Shown: positions 54,258 to 62,706, counted from the first letter of the stretch. The stretch: DNA of 64,000 nt from Sphingobacterium sp. PCS056 (GCF_023273895.1 NZ_CP096883.1:3224001-3288000), one strand, 5' to 3'. Numbers and translations: made by a program. The notes: generated by a model not told the origin, from the sequence alone.

Positions 54258-55802
54258 ATGAAAAAACGAGATATAATAGGATTGTTGTTTGCAACTTGGG
54301 GAGCCTGCCTTCCAGTATATGCGCAAACGACTGTAGAGCAGGATACTATAGAGCGCCGAATACGTCAATACACAGTTGATAACCCGATGTGGTTAGAGAA
54401 GTCTGTTTCACCTCGCTACAGCCTAATTCAATTGGGATACAGCCAGATCAGTGGAGAGTATCGGGCTGCTCAGGATGCTCAAAAAATAAAAAATATCAAT
54501 TTTAACTCGGAGGGTGCGGTAACAATTAAAGATGTACGGCTGTGGGGAAGATTTGCTTATAACCGCAGTACGGAAGATAGCACGAGGTTTGCCCATCAAA
54601 CGCGAGAAAATCCGGCATCACCCTGGTACTTTGGGTCGTATGGCTACAATCATTATGAAAGGATCAATTATCTTATTCAGACTAGGGGACAAAAATACTT
54701 TGCTGACCGTCGGTACTCGGTCTTCGGTGGCTTGGATTATCATGTGGGTAATCATTTTAGTAATAACGATCCAAGAGGTACGATTGATGCAATTCAAGTC
54801 AATGGAAGCCTAGGGGGGAGTGCCCATATTACTTCTGAATGGGAGCTTGGGGCCGAGGGAAAGTATGGCTATGGCCAAGAGCGTGTGGAAATAGCCTATC
54901 GTAATGATCAATATGCGTTAAGTGCGGTTGAATCTCCTTTTATGAACTACATCGTGAGAGGATATGGTTGGAAAGTGAGCGATTGGTTAAATGAAAAGAA
55001 TATGTATTATCAGAATGATATGAAACGTTATGGTGCTAAGTTTTATTTATCGTGGGATGGGCATTTGGGAAAGTTCTATGGAAATATAGGATACCTGCAG
55101 GAAGTACAACGCTATAGACAGACGCTACGTAATGATTCGCGCATCAATGAATTGAGCAAGTTCAATCTGGATCAATTGAGCTACCAACTTTTGTGGAACT
55201 TAAAACAGTCTAATCGTACCTATCTGGTATCTTTTAATAGTTTCATCCATAGCGGTAAGGATCGGGTGATCGAAAGTGGCGATGCACAGAATTATGTCTA
55301 CAGAAAGAAACATCATACATTGGATTTTTCGTATTTGGTGCATAATAAAAAGTGGCAACAGCTATATGAAGCTAATATAGGGTATACCAATCAATTGCGT
55401 CATGATGGAGGTACGGAAACACGATTGGATTATGACCGTCTGGACTATGGATTGGCAACATTATTTACCTATGCTACAGCAAGAAATCAAGAGTTTGAAT
55501 TTGGTTTGACCGCTTTTATGGAAAGAAATTTAGGTGCTGCATGGACTCTTCCTGTAATCAATGAAAATGTATTTCATCAATATGTGTTTTATCATGATGT
55601 TCTATATCATCAGGCAAATGTTTGGGGAGGTAAATTACGTCTGGGTTTTATGCAGCGACTTAGAAAAAGTAATTACATCAAGTTGACAGCAGATTATACG
55701 TATCGTAAAGCGGATCAAGCTGATGCTTTGGATAGAATGAATTTGGCTCCTTTGGGTAGAACACGCGAGGAGGGAAGTTTACGTTTAAGTTATGGATTTT
55801 AA
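54258..55802 (+). CDS. DUF6850-like outer-membrane beta-barrel protein
   Basis: A 514-aa protein with a signal peptide (MKKRDIIGLLFATWGACLPVYAQ) and from then on alternating strands with many aromatic girdle residues, ending LRLSYGF with the C-terminal Phe typical of outer-membrane barrels. The segments VTIKDVRLWGRFAYNRST and TSEWELGAEGKYGYGQERVE fit a porin-like barrel. The family name DUF6850 is from memory and uncertain. It follows the lipoprotein gene by 31 bp in the same operon. Confidence 0.7.
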   Translation: MKKRDIIGLLFATWGACLPVYAQTTVEQDTIERRIRQYTVDNPMWLEKSVSPRYSLIQLGYSQISGEYRAAQDAQKIKNINFNSEGAVTIKDVRLWGRFAYNRSTEDSTRFAHQTRENPASPWYFGSYGYNHYERINYLIQTRGQKYFADRRYSVFGGLDYHVGNHFSNNDPRGTIDAIQVNGSLGGSAHITSEWELGAEGKYGYGQERVEIAYRNDQYALSAVESPFMNYIVRGYGWKVSDWLNEKNMYYQNDMKRYGAKFYLSWDGHLGKFYGNIGYLQEVQRYRQTLRNDSRINELSKFNLDQLSYQLLWNLKQSNRTYLVSFNSFIHSGKDRVIESGDAQNYVYRKKHHTLDFSYLVHNKKWQQLYEANIGYTNQLRHDGGTETRLDYDRLDYGLATLFTYATARNQEFEFGLTAFMERNLGAAWTLPVINENVFHQYVFYHDVLYHQANVWGGKLRLGFMQRLRKSNYIKLTADYTYRKADQADALDRMNLAPLGRTREEGSLRLSYGF

Positions 55803-55819
55803 GTTGGAGGTATTTAATT

Positions 55820-56968
55820 TTGATGAAGAAAAATAAGTTTTTGGTGGCATTGATGGTTTGTTTACCTGTACTAATCAGTGCTTTTGGAGATGCAGTAGAT
55901 ACGGGATATTCGATGGCTGATCTTCGCCGGATGTACAGCAGTGGCGATATGAGTCAGTGGCCTAAACCACATCTAGATGCTTCAGTTCAAAAAGGATTTG
56001 TTGATATTGGAGTTTTGCCCGCGGTTGAATATCCGCAATCAAATCCCTTCAGTAAAGAAAAGGCTTCATTGGGAAAACTATTGTTTTTTGATGCACGGTT
56101 ATCGGCATCGAAGCAGTTATCTTGTGCGAGCTGTCACGATCCGCAGCTCGGTTTTGGTGATGGTAAGAGTTTAGCTCATGGCCACGGTAGAAAAGAAGGA
56201 AGACGTAATGCGATGACTTTGTATAATGTGGGATATTATAAGAGTTTTATGTGGGATGGAAGGGCTAAAAGTCTGGAAGACCAAGTTTTGTTGCCTGTGC
56301 AAGATCACGTGGAGATGAATACCGTTTTGGACACGATGGTCGCACATGTTCGCGAGATAGCAGGATATCGCACCCATTTTAAAAGCGCTTTTGGGGATGA
56401 TGTTGTGACTTTATGGAGAATCCAGCAGGCATTGGCGACTTATGAACGCAGCATTGTGAGTTATCCAAATAAATTTGATCGCTTTGTGTCGGGGCAATCT
56501 GATGCGCTCAATGATCAGGAATTAGAAGGACTTCATCTCTTCCGCACTAAGGCTCGATGTATTAATTGTCATAATACGCCTTTGTTTTCAGATAATTTGT
56601 TTCATAACGATGGACAGACACTCTATGGTACCAAACAGGAGGATTTTGGACATTATCATTTAACAGGTGATCAGAAAGATATAGGCGCATTTCGAACACC
56701 TTCACTGCGTAATGTTGCATTGACGGGGCCTTGGATGCATCATGGGAACTTCCCTACGCTGAGGGATGTTGTAGAACTCTATAATCTGGGCAATCCTGCT
56801 CCTATACAGAGAAGGGTGGTGGTTGATGAAAAGACAAGACCCATTCATTCCCCCTTGTTAAAAAAACTTAATCTTTCTAAAACGGAAGTCGATGCGGTAT
56901 TGGCATTTTTGCAGGCATTAAGTAGTCCAACGCAACGCCGTATAGCAATGCCTGAGCTTCCCGAATAG
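55820..56968 (+). CDS. MauG/cytochrome c peroxidase-type di-heme protein
   Basis: A 382-aa secreted protein with a signal peptide and two c-type heme sites, CASCH (residues 102-106) and CINCH (near 247-251). The frame LGKLLFFDARLSASKQLSCA, NAMTLYNVGYYKSFMWDGRA and GAFRTPSLRNVALTGPWMHH is the conserved di-heme peroxidase layout. Periplasmic relatives reduce peroxide or, like MauG and MbnH, oxidise residues of a partner protein. Placed last in the receptor/DUF4876/DUF6850 operon, it may act on a ligand or on a partner protein encoded here; this is inference. Confidence 0.92.
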   Translation: MMKKNKFLVALMVCLPVLISAFGDAVDTGYSMADLRRMYSSGDMSQWPKPHLDASVQKGFVDIGVLPAVEYPQSNPFSKEKASLGKLLFFDARLSASKQLSCASCHDPQLGFGDGKSLAHGHGRKEGRRNAMTLYNVGYYKSFMWDGRAKSLEDQVLLPVQDHVEMNTVLDTMVAHVREIAGYRTHFKSAFGDDVVTLWRIQQALATYERSIVSYPNKFDRFVSGQSDALNDQELEGLHLFRTKARCINCHNTPLFSDNLFHNDGQTLYGTKQEDFGHYHLTGDQKDIGAFRTPSLRNVALTGPWMHHGNFPTLRDVVELYNLGNPAPIQRRVVVDEKTRPIHSPLLKKLNLSKTEVDAVLAFLQALSSPTQRRIAMPELPE

Positions 56969-56971
56969 AGC

Positions 56972-57385
56972 TTATATATTAAGTGTATTATTATTTATAG
57001 GATGAAAACTAAACATGAGGTATGAGCATGAATCTTTCGTCAAATCTAGAATCCCACATATCGCTATTCCTATAATTAATGTCCAGGAAATATAGTCTTT
57101 GAATTCATTCTTTTTATGTTTGATAAATAAGAGATGAACAATTAGATGGAGGATCATAAAAATATCAAAACCCTTGATAAATGCGCTAGAGGATTGAATA
57201 GGGGTGAGTCCTTCATATATCAAGAAAAATAATGGGATATGTGCTAAGAGGAAGATCACATACCCGATTTGCTCATTGAGCAAAGAGAGTCCTGGAAAAA
57301 TCCGCCATTCTTTGCACCTTATGGCATCGATTTCATGCAGGATGAACAATACGATTCCGATATATAAAAAGATCTGTTCTGGCAT
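56972..57385 (-). CDS. DUF6713-like small membrane protein
   Basis: A 137-aa protein with four hydrophobic segments. The first ends in HEIDAIRCKEWRIFPGLSLL, a pattern I associate with the DUF6713 group (HExDAxRxxEWR), with the two conserved His/Glu residues placed within or near the membrane. Function unknown. Its stop lies 3 bp from the end of the cytochrome gene with no terminator in between, so read-through from the large + strand operon may reach its antisense strand. Confidence 0.65.
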   Translation of the reverse strand: MPEQIFLYIGIVLFILHEIDAIRCKEWRIFPGLSLLNEQIGYVIFLLAHIPLFFLIYEGLTPIQSSSAFIKGFDIFMILHLIVHLLFIKHKKNEFKDYISWTLIIGIAICGILDLTKDSCSYLMFSFHPINNNTLNI

Positions 57386-57673
57386 CTGATGTCACTATTT
57401 TTGAATTTAGTGGATAACTAATTAAATTTAGAAGCAAATATAGGACTATGTCCCTAAAATACAACTTCATTAATAAAAAAGGCAAGCTGTAAAACAAACT
57501 AGATGATAGATAATTCGAAAGCTCTTGAGTGGGAACTAATTTTGGTGAGATCAAGTAATGGGATTAATGATAAAAGAGCTTGTGAATAAGAAGTCGTATC
57601 AAAAATATTAAAAAAATAGAACAATAATTGTTTAAAACTGTTCTAAGTCGTGAATAAACAAAATTAATCAATT

Positions 57674-58054
57674 ATGAAAAACAAGATTCTTTTCGTGTTA
57701 TGCTTATTGACAGGCTTCATGTTTATTAATGCAGGCTTGGACAAATTTTTTCATTATATGCCTATGCCTAAAGATATGCCAGAGGAAATGGTAAAATCGA
57801 GTAAGGCTTTTATGGAAATAGGCTGGTTGCTGCCTTTAGTAGGTGTGGTCGAGATTGTTGGTGGACTGTTGCTGATCTCGGCTAGGACTAGGGCATTAGG
57901 CGCCCTTGTCATATTTCCGGTCTTAACAGGTATTTTGCTGACTAATATTGCAGTAGCTCCTTCTGGACTGCCCATCGTATTTGTATTGATCGCAATTGTC
58001 TTATGGATCATAATCGATAATTGGAAAAAATATCTTCCGATGATTGACAAATAA
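57674..58054 (+). CDS. DoxX-family membrane protein
   Basis: A 126-aa protein with four membrane helices. The opening FMFINAGLDKFFHYMPMP and the segment LLPLVGVVEIVGGLLLI are the usual DoxX/DoxD family blocks. In other bacteria such proteins accompany oxidoreductases or thiol stress functions. It is a single gene, with a terminator at 58181-58216. Confidence 0.88.
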   Translation: MKNKILFVLCLLTGFMFINAGLDKFFHYMPMPKDMPEEMVKSSKAFMEIGWLLPLVGVVEIVGGLLLISARTRALGALVIFPVLTGILLTNIAVAPSGLPIVFVLIAIVLWIIIDNWKKYLPMIDK

Positions 58055-58180
58055 CTTATCCAAGAACTTTTACGTTTTTATTAATGTCTGATTTATGCCC
58101 TATCTTACTTCATGTAGATGCCTAGATCAATATTAAGGAGAAGTTCAACCTGTTTTTGTGGTTTGCTTATATCTGATTAT

Positions 58181-58216
58181 AGGATATGACATACTCAAGA
58201 AGAGTAGTCATATCCT
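58181..58216. terminator. Terminator hairpin shared by doxX-like and peptide gene 1
   Basis: Arms AGGATATGAC(A)TACTC (58181-58196) and GAGTAGTCATATCCT (58202-58216), 15 bp with one bulge. A T-rich stretch follows on the + strand. The stop codon of peptide gene 1 (58216-58218) starts within the right arm. Confidence 0.75.
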
Positions 58217-58332
58217 TATTTTTTATTTTTTTTGATTCTTTGTTCTATAGGTAAATCCAAAATTGCCATTAGCAATAAGTAATATCCTTTTTTCAATCCT
58301 AACTTTGTTGATTTTTGAGTTTGCTTATTCAT
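58216..58332 (-). CDS. 38-aa peptide 1, paralogue of peptide 2
   Basis: ATG at 58332, TAA at 58216-58218. The product begins MNKQTQKSTKLGLKKG, continues YYLLLMAILDLPIEQ and ends RIKKNKK: a basic start, one hydrophobic stretch of about 10 residues, then a basic tail. The near-identical gene at 59970-60086 (29 of 38 residues equal, 22 of them unbroken) proves it is translated. Both are alone, convergent with the gene in front, and have the same 15-nt element upstream. Function unknown; a membrane-active or small regulatory peptide is possible. Confidence 0.8.
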   Translation of the reverse strand: MNKQTQKSTKLGLKKGYYLLLMAILDLPIEQRIKKNKK

Positions 58333-58373
58333 GACTGTAATATTTAGTGTTACTATGTTTTAAGAAACTTTTT

Positions 58374-58388
58374 TCAAAGCTTGTGCCA
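58374..58388 (-). promoter_or_regulatory. Conserved promoter-like element of peptide gene 1
   Basis: TGGCACAAGCTTTGA on the minus strand, 41 bp before the ATG. It resembles a sigma-54 -24/-12 site (TGGCAC-N5-TTG, but GA instead of GC at the end). AAGCTTTG inside it is also one base from the TAnnTTTG box. The same 14 bases stand upstream of peptide gene 2 while surrounding DNA differs. Confidence 0.5.
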
Positions 58389-58634
58389 TCTTAAAGGGGG
58401 GAACTTATTAAGGGTATTTATCTGATTAGATTTGCGTATTTTAATAATGTATGATCGTTATTTATACTTAAAACTTACCTGCCGCTGTACAAAATCAATA
58501 ATAATAGATTAATAGCGTCTATATTAGAGAATCATTAGAAAGTAAGCAGATTACCTTTTAAAATTAATATTATCCCTAACTTTATTGCCTTAGAAAATTA
58601 AGGATTTTCTACGTTTAAATTCTATTATAAAAAT

Positions 58635-59471
58635 ATGACCGTTTTAACGTTTACATTGATTATGCTACTGGGTGCAATTTGTGCTGGCATTATTGGGTCC
58701 CTATCGGGGCTTGGGGGGGGAATAGTCGTAATCCCTTTACTGACTATCTTGCTTGGAGTAGATATACATTATGCAATTGGGGCCGCATTGGTCTCCGTAA
58801 TCGCAACTTCATCTGGGTCTGCAGCGGCTTATGTTAAAGAAGGTATTGCCAATATGCGTCTAGGAATGTTTCTGGAGATTGCTACAACAGCTGGTGCGGT
58901 TGTAGGTGCTTTAATTTCTACTGCTGCACCAAGTTCTGCTATTGCTATATTATTTGGTTTTGCTTTGATTTTTTCTGCTGCAAATTCACTCCGAAAAAAA
59001 GAAGAGCATATCGTGACTCAATCCAGTAAACTTGCTGAAAGATTGAAATTACCGTCTACTTATCCCGTTGTGAAAGGACAGGAGGTGGCATATGGCACCA
59101 AAAATGTTATTGGTGGTTTTAGCATGATGGGTCTTGCTGGCGTGCTTTCTGGCATGTTGGGTATTGGTTCGGGGGCTTTTAAAGTGATCGCCATGGATAC
59201 CATCATGAGAATTCCTTTTAAAGTCTCTACAACGACCAGTAATTTTATGATGGGGGTGACGGCATTGGCTAGTTGTGTTATTTATCTTCAAAAGGGATAT
59301 ATTGTTCCTGACATATGCTTGCCGGTGATGATTGGAGTATTGATAGGGGCAATGATTGGATCCAAAATATTGATGGCTACGGATCCGAAAAAGCTCCGAA
59401 TATTTTTTGCTTTTATCATTTTTTTCTTAGCTTTTAATATGATTTATAACGGTTTTAAAGGTAAATTCTAA
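58635..59471 (+). CDS. TSUP-family (TauE/SafE) sulfite/organosulfonate exporter-like transporter
   Basis: A 278-aa protein with about eight hydrophobic segments and the twin family motifs: GIIGSLSGLGGGIVVIPLL near residue 18 and LAGVLSGMLGIGSGAFKVIA near residue 170. The family moves sulfur- or carbon-containing anions. Its stop overlaps the start of the DUF1634 gene (TAATG), so the two products are made together and probably form one transporter. Confidence 0.92.
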   Translation: MTVLTFTLIMLLGAICAGIIGSLSGLGGGIVVIPLLTILLGVDIHYAIGAALVSVIATSSGSAAAYVKEGIANMRLGMFLEIATTAGAVVGALISTAAPSSAIAILFGFALIFSAANSLRKKEEHIVTQSSKLAERLKLPSTYPVVKGQEVAYGTKNVIGGFSMMGLAGVLSGMLGIGSGAFKVIAMDTIMRIPFKVSTTTSNFMMGVTALASCVIYLQKGYIVPDICLPVMIGVLIGAMIGSKILMATDPKKLRIFFAFIIFFLAFNMIYNGFKGKF

Positions 59472-59851
59472 TGCAGGTTACAGATAAAATTATTCAAAAA
59501 ATAATAGGTAATGTCTTAAAATACGGTGTAAGAAGTGTATTAATCATCAGTATAATCGGGGGATTGATCTTTCTTTTTAATCATGCGGATGAACCTGTTG
59601 CCTATGGAAGATTTACGGAAAATGATCGAAGTATAGTCGATGTTGTTTCTGGGATTTTAAAGGGTGTAGTAGATCTTCAGGGACGTGCGATTATTTATTT
59701 AGCGATTTTAGTGCTTTTTTGTACGCCTTTGTTAAGATTGTTACTTTCGTTATTGAGCTTTATGCTCGAGGGAGATAAGCTGTATGTTTTTATAACAAGT
59801 ATTGTTCTTGTTATTATTGGGTTTAGTATGTATTTTGGATTTGGACATTAA
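59471..59851 (+). CDS. DUF1634-family small membrane protein
   Basis: A 126-aa protein with three membrane segments (VLIISIIGGLIFLF, IIYLAILVLFCTPLLRLLL, FITSIVLVIIGFSMYFG). DUF1634 proteins are regularly encoded with TSUP permeases, as here by a 1-bp overlap, and likely act as an accessory subunit. The end is followed by a terminator at 59919-59947. Confidence 0.88.
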   Translation: MQVTDKIIQKIIGNVLKYGVRSVLIISIIGGLIFLFNHADEPVAYGRFTENDRSIVDVVSGILKGVVDLQGRAIIYLAILVLFCTPLLRLLLSLLSFMLEGDKLYVFITSIVLVIIGFSMYFGFGH

Positions 59852-59918
59852 ATACGCAACTCATCCAAGTACTTGATGTCAGTTGTTCTTACTGACTGTA
59901 TGAAAATTCTTGATAATT

Positions 59919-59947
59919 GAAAAGTTCTCCACATGGGAGAACTTTTC
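59919..59947. terminator. Terminator of the TSUP operon and of peptide gene 2
   Basis: Perfect 12-bp arms GAAAAGTTCTCC/GGAGAACTTTTC (59919-59930, 59936-59947) with a 5-nt loop, between convergent genes. Confidence 0.82.
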
Positions 59948-59969
59948 TATATAAAGGGTACTTGTTTTT

Positions 59970-60086
59970 CTATTTTCTCGCTTTCTTGATTTTTTCTTCT
60001 ATGGGTAAATCCAAAATTGCCATTAGCAATAAGTAATATCCTTTTTTCAGTCCTAATTTGGTCGCGTTTTGATTCTCTGCATTCAT
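59970..60086 (-). CDS. 38-aa peptide 2, paralogue of peptide 1
   Basis: ATG at 60086, TAG at 59970-59972. The chain begins MNAENQNATKLGLKKG, continues YYLLLMAILDLPIEE and ends KIKKARK. The core TKLGLKKGYYLLLMAILDLP and the following IE are unchanged from peptide 1, while the first eight residues and the tail vary, and many changes are at third codon positions. This is the signature of selection on the protein. The gene is convergent with the DUF1634 gene. Confidence 0.8.
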   Translation of the reverse strand: MNAENQNATKLGLKKGYYLLLMAILDLPIEEKIKKARK

Positions 60087-60133
60087 AATAGTCAATTTTT
60101 AATGTTCAGTAGATATAACTTATAAAACTTTTT

Positions 60134-60148
60134 ACAAAGCTTGTGCCA
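60134..60148 (-). promoter_or_regulatory. Conserved promoter-like element of peptide gene 2
   Basis: TGGCACAAGCTTTGT on the minus strand, 47 bp before the ATG. It equals the element at 58374-58388 except for its last base. See that entry for the two readings. Confidence 0.5.
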
Positions 60149-60443
60149 TCGTGGATAGACTTTGTAATCAAACGTATTTATTTTAATTGTTTTACGTATT
60201 TAACTGATCCTCATTTGTTATTTATACTTGCTGATTGAATTGCATAAGCTCAATATTTTCCTTATTTGAGTTTTAAAAGATATTAATTTTAGATAGTATG
60301 ATATTTGATTTGCAGTTTTTTCTACCTATCTGCGACTAGGGTATTAATTTTTATGGTAAATTTTACTTATTAGAATGTGTTTTTTAGATAAAATAATCTT
60401 AACTTGCTAACAGTGAGTTTGATAACCTGTTTGACAACCTTTA

Positions 60444-61388
60444 ATGTATATACCGATGATCCTAAAACATTCGAAATTAATAATTGCCTGTTTTTCCACT
60501 TGTTGTATTCTTTCCATCATTTCTTGTAATAAAGATGATTTGAATCGTAATACAGAACTTTTTAATGCTGATTACAAGGATATCCAACTGAATTCTGGTT
60601 TTTCTAGTAATAGCATTGCTATTCATTCGAAGGAGTGGTCGGTTGCATATGTAAAAGATGCTTTTACAGGTGAATTATTATCCGATAAAGAGGGAAATCC
60701 AGCTGTATTAACTGCTGTTGGTCAGGTAGAGTTATTGGGTAGCTGGTTGAAATTGGAGAAGACTGATCAAAATAATTTATTAACGATGTCCTTGAAAGAG
60801 AATTTCAATCGTATTCCAAGAAAATTTTCAATCGGTATCGTTGCTGACGGCAATCAAGATGAACTGTCTTTCACTCAGAATCGGGGAGAAACCTATGAGA
60901 TTATCAAAAAGGAAATTATAGAAGTACCGGGAAGTCGAAAGGAATATAAAAGTAATGAAGGTTGTGATATCATCCAACTGAATAATCATACTTCTAGAGC
61001 AAAAAATATGGAAACTACTTCGATATTTAAAGATGTTAAATACATATCAGAGTTTACGAGTACTGATCAAGATGCTTTTAGTTGGATGAATACGCCAGAC
61101 TCACTTATTTTTATGGGAGAGATTTTAAAAGATGGAGTGACGTATTGGTCTAAACAAGTTCCTTATAAGGAAGGCCGGTATTTAGAATCTTATATGAATG
61201 ATGGAAGTAAACAAGAAGTGCTTGTTGAACCCTATACAACAATCCATGTAAGTGGTGAAATCTCCTACTTAACGCGGGAGTGTATTTATACTTTTACTAT
61301 TAAAAATAAGTCTTCGGGTCATGAATTTGATATTTCTGGTGTTTGGAAACAAAAAGTACCTTTGTCTTCAATAACTAAAATCTTTTAA
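60444..61388 (+). CDS. Hypothetical lipoprotein
   Basis: A 314-aa protein (310 from the Met at 60456) with a lipoprotein signal ending LSIISCNKD. The middle (WLKLEKTDQNNLLTMSLKEN, ADGNQDELSFTQNRG) looks like a BACON-type beta-sandwich, a fold found in Bacteroidota surface proteins, but the match is weak. The C-terminal half is beta-rich without known motifs. It is a single gene ending next to the convergent HxlR gene (3 bp apart). Confidence 0.6.
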   Translation: MYIPMILKHSKLIIACFSTCCILSIISCNKDDLNRNTELFNADYKDIQLNSGFSSNSIAIHSKEWSVAYVKDAFTGELLSDKEGNPAVLTAVGQVELLGSWLKLEKTDQNNLLTMSLKENFNRIPRKFSIGIVADGNQDELSFTQNRGETYEIIKKEIIEVPGSRKEYKSNEGCDIIQLNNHTSRAKNMETTSIFKDVKYISEFTSTDQDAFSWMNTPDSLIFMGEILKDGVTYWSKQVPYKEGRYLESYMNDGSKQEVLVEPYTTIHVSGEISYLTRECIYTFTIKNKSSGHEFDISGVWKQKVPLSSITKIF

Positions 61389-61391
61389 TCT

Positions 61392-61775
61392 TTATATCTG
61401 TGATGTTTGATCTTGTTGCTTTTTAAAAATAGCATTTCGATATGCTTCACCCCATTTGGCAATTTCATCTATAATGGGTTCTAATGTACGACCATATTCG
61501 GTCACTTCATATTCGACAGTGATGGGTTTAGTGTTGAGGACTGTGCGACTTATCAGATGATTCATTTCCATATCTTGCAACTCTTTGGATAACATCTTTG
61601 CAGCGATGCCGTCTACTTCGCGAAGCAGGTCCATAAAGCGTATTTTACCACCTTCCATGAGTGTTCCAAGTATGTGAAATTTCCATTTTCCGGATAAAAT
61701 TTCCATAGTGTCTGTTATCGCTGTTATCCGCGCTTTACATCCTGACCTATTATTGATGGTTTGATTTTTTCTCAT
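61392..61775 (-). CDS. HxlR-family winged-helix transcriptional regulator
   Basis: A 127-aa regulator: the single Cys of CKARITAIT near the start, the helix-turn-helix (SGKWKFHILGTLMEGGKIRF; REVDGIAAKMLSKELQDME) and the wing (VEYEVTEYGRTLEPII). Members bind short palindromes as dimers and often sense redox or electrophile stress through the N-terminal Cys. It is divergent from the YceI gene, and the shared upstream region has two matching palindromes (61829-61862), so it most likely controls both itself and YceI. Confidence 0.93.
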   Translation of the reverse strand: MRKNQTINNRSGCKARITAITDTMEILSGKWKFHILGTLMEGGKIRFMDLLREVDGIAAKMLSKELQDMEMNHLISRTVLNTKPITVEYEVTEYGRTLEPIIDEIAKWGEAYRNAIFKKQQDQTSQI

Positions 61776-61791
61776 GAGCTACTTATTGATC

Positions 61792-61799
61792 CAAAAATA
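61792..61799 (-). promoter_or_regulatory. -7 box of the HxlR gene
   Basis: TATTTTTG on the minus strand, 16 bp upstream of the start codon at 61775; it matches TAnnTTTG. Confidence 0.5.
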
Positions 61800-61828
61800 C
61801 GAAGTAAAATTACGGAAACGATTATTAG

Positions 61829-61862
61829 TTTCCAATAGGAAAGTAGTTTCCAAAAGGAAACT
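61829..61862. promoter_or_regulatory. Probable HxlR operator, two palindromes
   Basis: TTTCC-AATA-GGAAA (61829-61842) and AGTTTCC-AAAA-GGAAACT (61845-61862). Their centres are 18 bp apart. They lie at the expected -33 region of the HxlR promoter and just before that of YceI, where a bound dimer would block both. Confidence 0.7.
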
Positions 61863-61889
61863 GATAGCAATTGTAAACTATCACTAAGT

Positions 61890-61897
61890 TATCTTTG
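61890..61897 (+). promoter_or_regulatory. -7 box of the YceI gene
   Basis: TATCTTTG, exact TAnnTTTG match, 31 bp upstream of the ATG at 61929. Confidence 0.6.
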
Positions 61898-61928
61898 CAG
61901 CGTATTTAATTAATAAAATTATAAAAAA

Positions 61929-62606
61929 ATGAAAAAATTATCAATCGTAGCCGTATTGGCTTCTGTCATATTAGCCTCATGTGGTGGCGCTAATGGAGAC
62001 AAAGCACAAACTGGAACAGAGCAGCAAGTAGCTGAACAAAAGGGAGAAACTTTTACAGTTGATACAGCTGTTAGTACCATTAAATGGAAAGGATACCACA
62101 AAGGTGGTTTTGATCCAAGATTTGGTACTTTAAAAAGTGAAGGGACTGTATCTCTTGAAGAAGGTGCAATTACTGGTGGATCTTTTGTTATTGATATGAA
62201 TTCTGTAGTTACAGATAAAAGTTCGGTAGATCCTGCAAAATCAGGTGGAAAAACTTCTGCTGACTTAGATGGGCATTTGAAAACTGGTGATTTCTTTGAA
62301 GTAGAAAAATACCCTACAGCTAAATTTGAGATCACAAGTGTAACTGCTTTTGACGCATCCAAAGATAAGAGTGTAATTGCTGATGCAACAAATATCATTA
62401 GCGGAAATTTAACGATTAAAGATAAGACTGTAAATGTTACTTTTCCTGCAAAAGTAAATGTAACAGATAATGAAGTAAGTGTTCAATCTAAATTTACGAT
62501 CAACAGACAAGATTGGGGATTAGCTTACGGTACTGAGGGTGATCCGAAGGATTGGATGATTTCTCAGGAAGTAGATATGGAATTGAATATCACCGCAAAA
62601 AAATAA
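61929..62606 (+). CDS. YceI-family lipoprotein
   Basis: A 225-aa protein with lipobox ILASCGG, a short linker, then the YceI lipocalin-like beta-barrel (FTVDTAVSTIKWKGYHKGGF; DLDGHLKTGDFFEVEKYPTA; FEITSVTAF; INRQDWGLAYGTEG). The family binds isoprenoid-like lipids in a tunnel and is linked with stress or respiratory-chain cofactors. It is anchored to a membrane. The divergent HxlR regulator is its likely repressor. Confidence 0.95.
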   Translation: MKKLSIVAVLASVILASCGGANGDKAQTGTEQQVAEQKGETFTVDTAVSTIKWKGYHKGGFDPRFGTLKSEGTVSLEEGAITGGSFVIDMNSVVTDKSSVDPAKSGGKTSADLDGHLKTGDFFEVEKYPTAKFEITSVTAFDASKDKSVIADATNIISGNLTIKDKTVNVTFPAKVNVTDNEVSVQSKFTINRQDWGLAYGTEGDPKDWMISQEVDMELNITAKK

Positions 62607-62613
62607 GCCATTA

Positions 62614-62647
62614 AAAAACACGCTTTAATTATTTAAAGCGTGTTTTT
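62614..62647. terminator. Strong terminator of the YceI gene
   Basis: 15-bp perfect arms AAAAACACGCTTTAA (62614-62628) and complement (62633-62647) around TTAT, with a T-rich end, 8 bp after the stop. Confidence 0.9.
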
Positions 62648-62706
62648 AATGATTGGATATGATCAAAATCGGATCACTAACAATATTTATACTATTTGTT
62701 GGTTAT

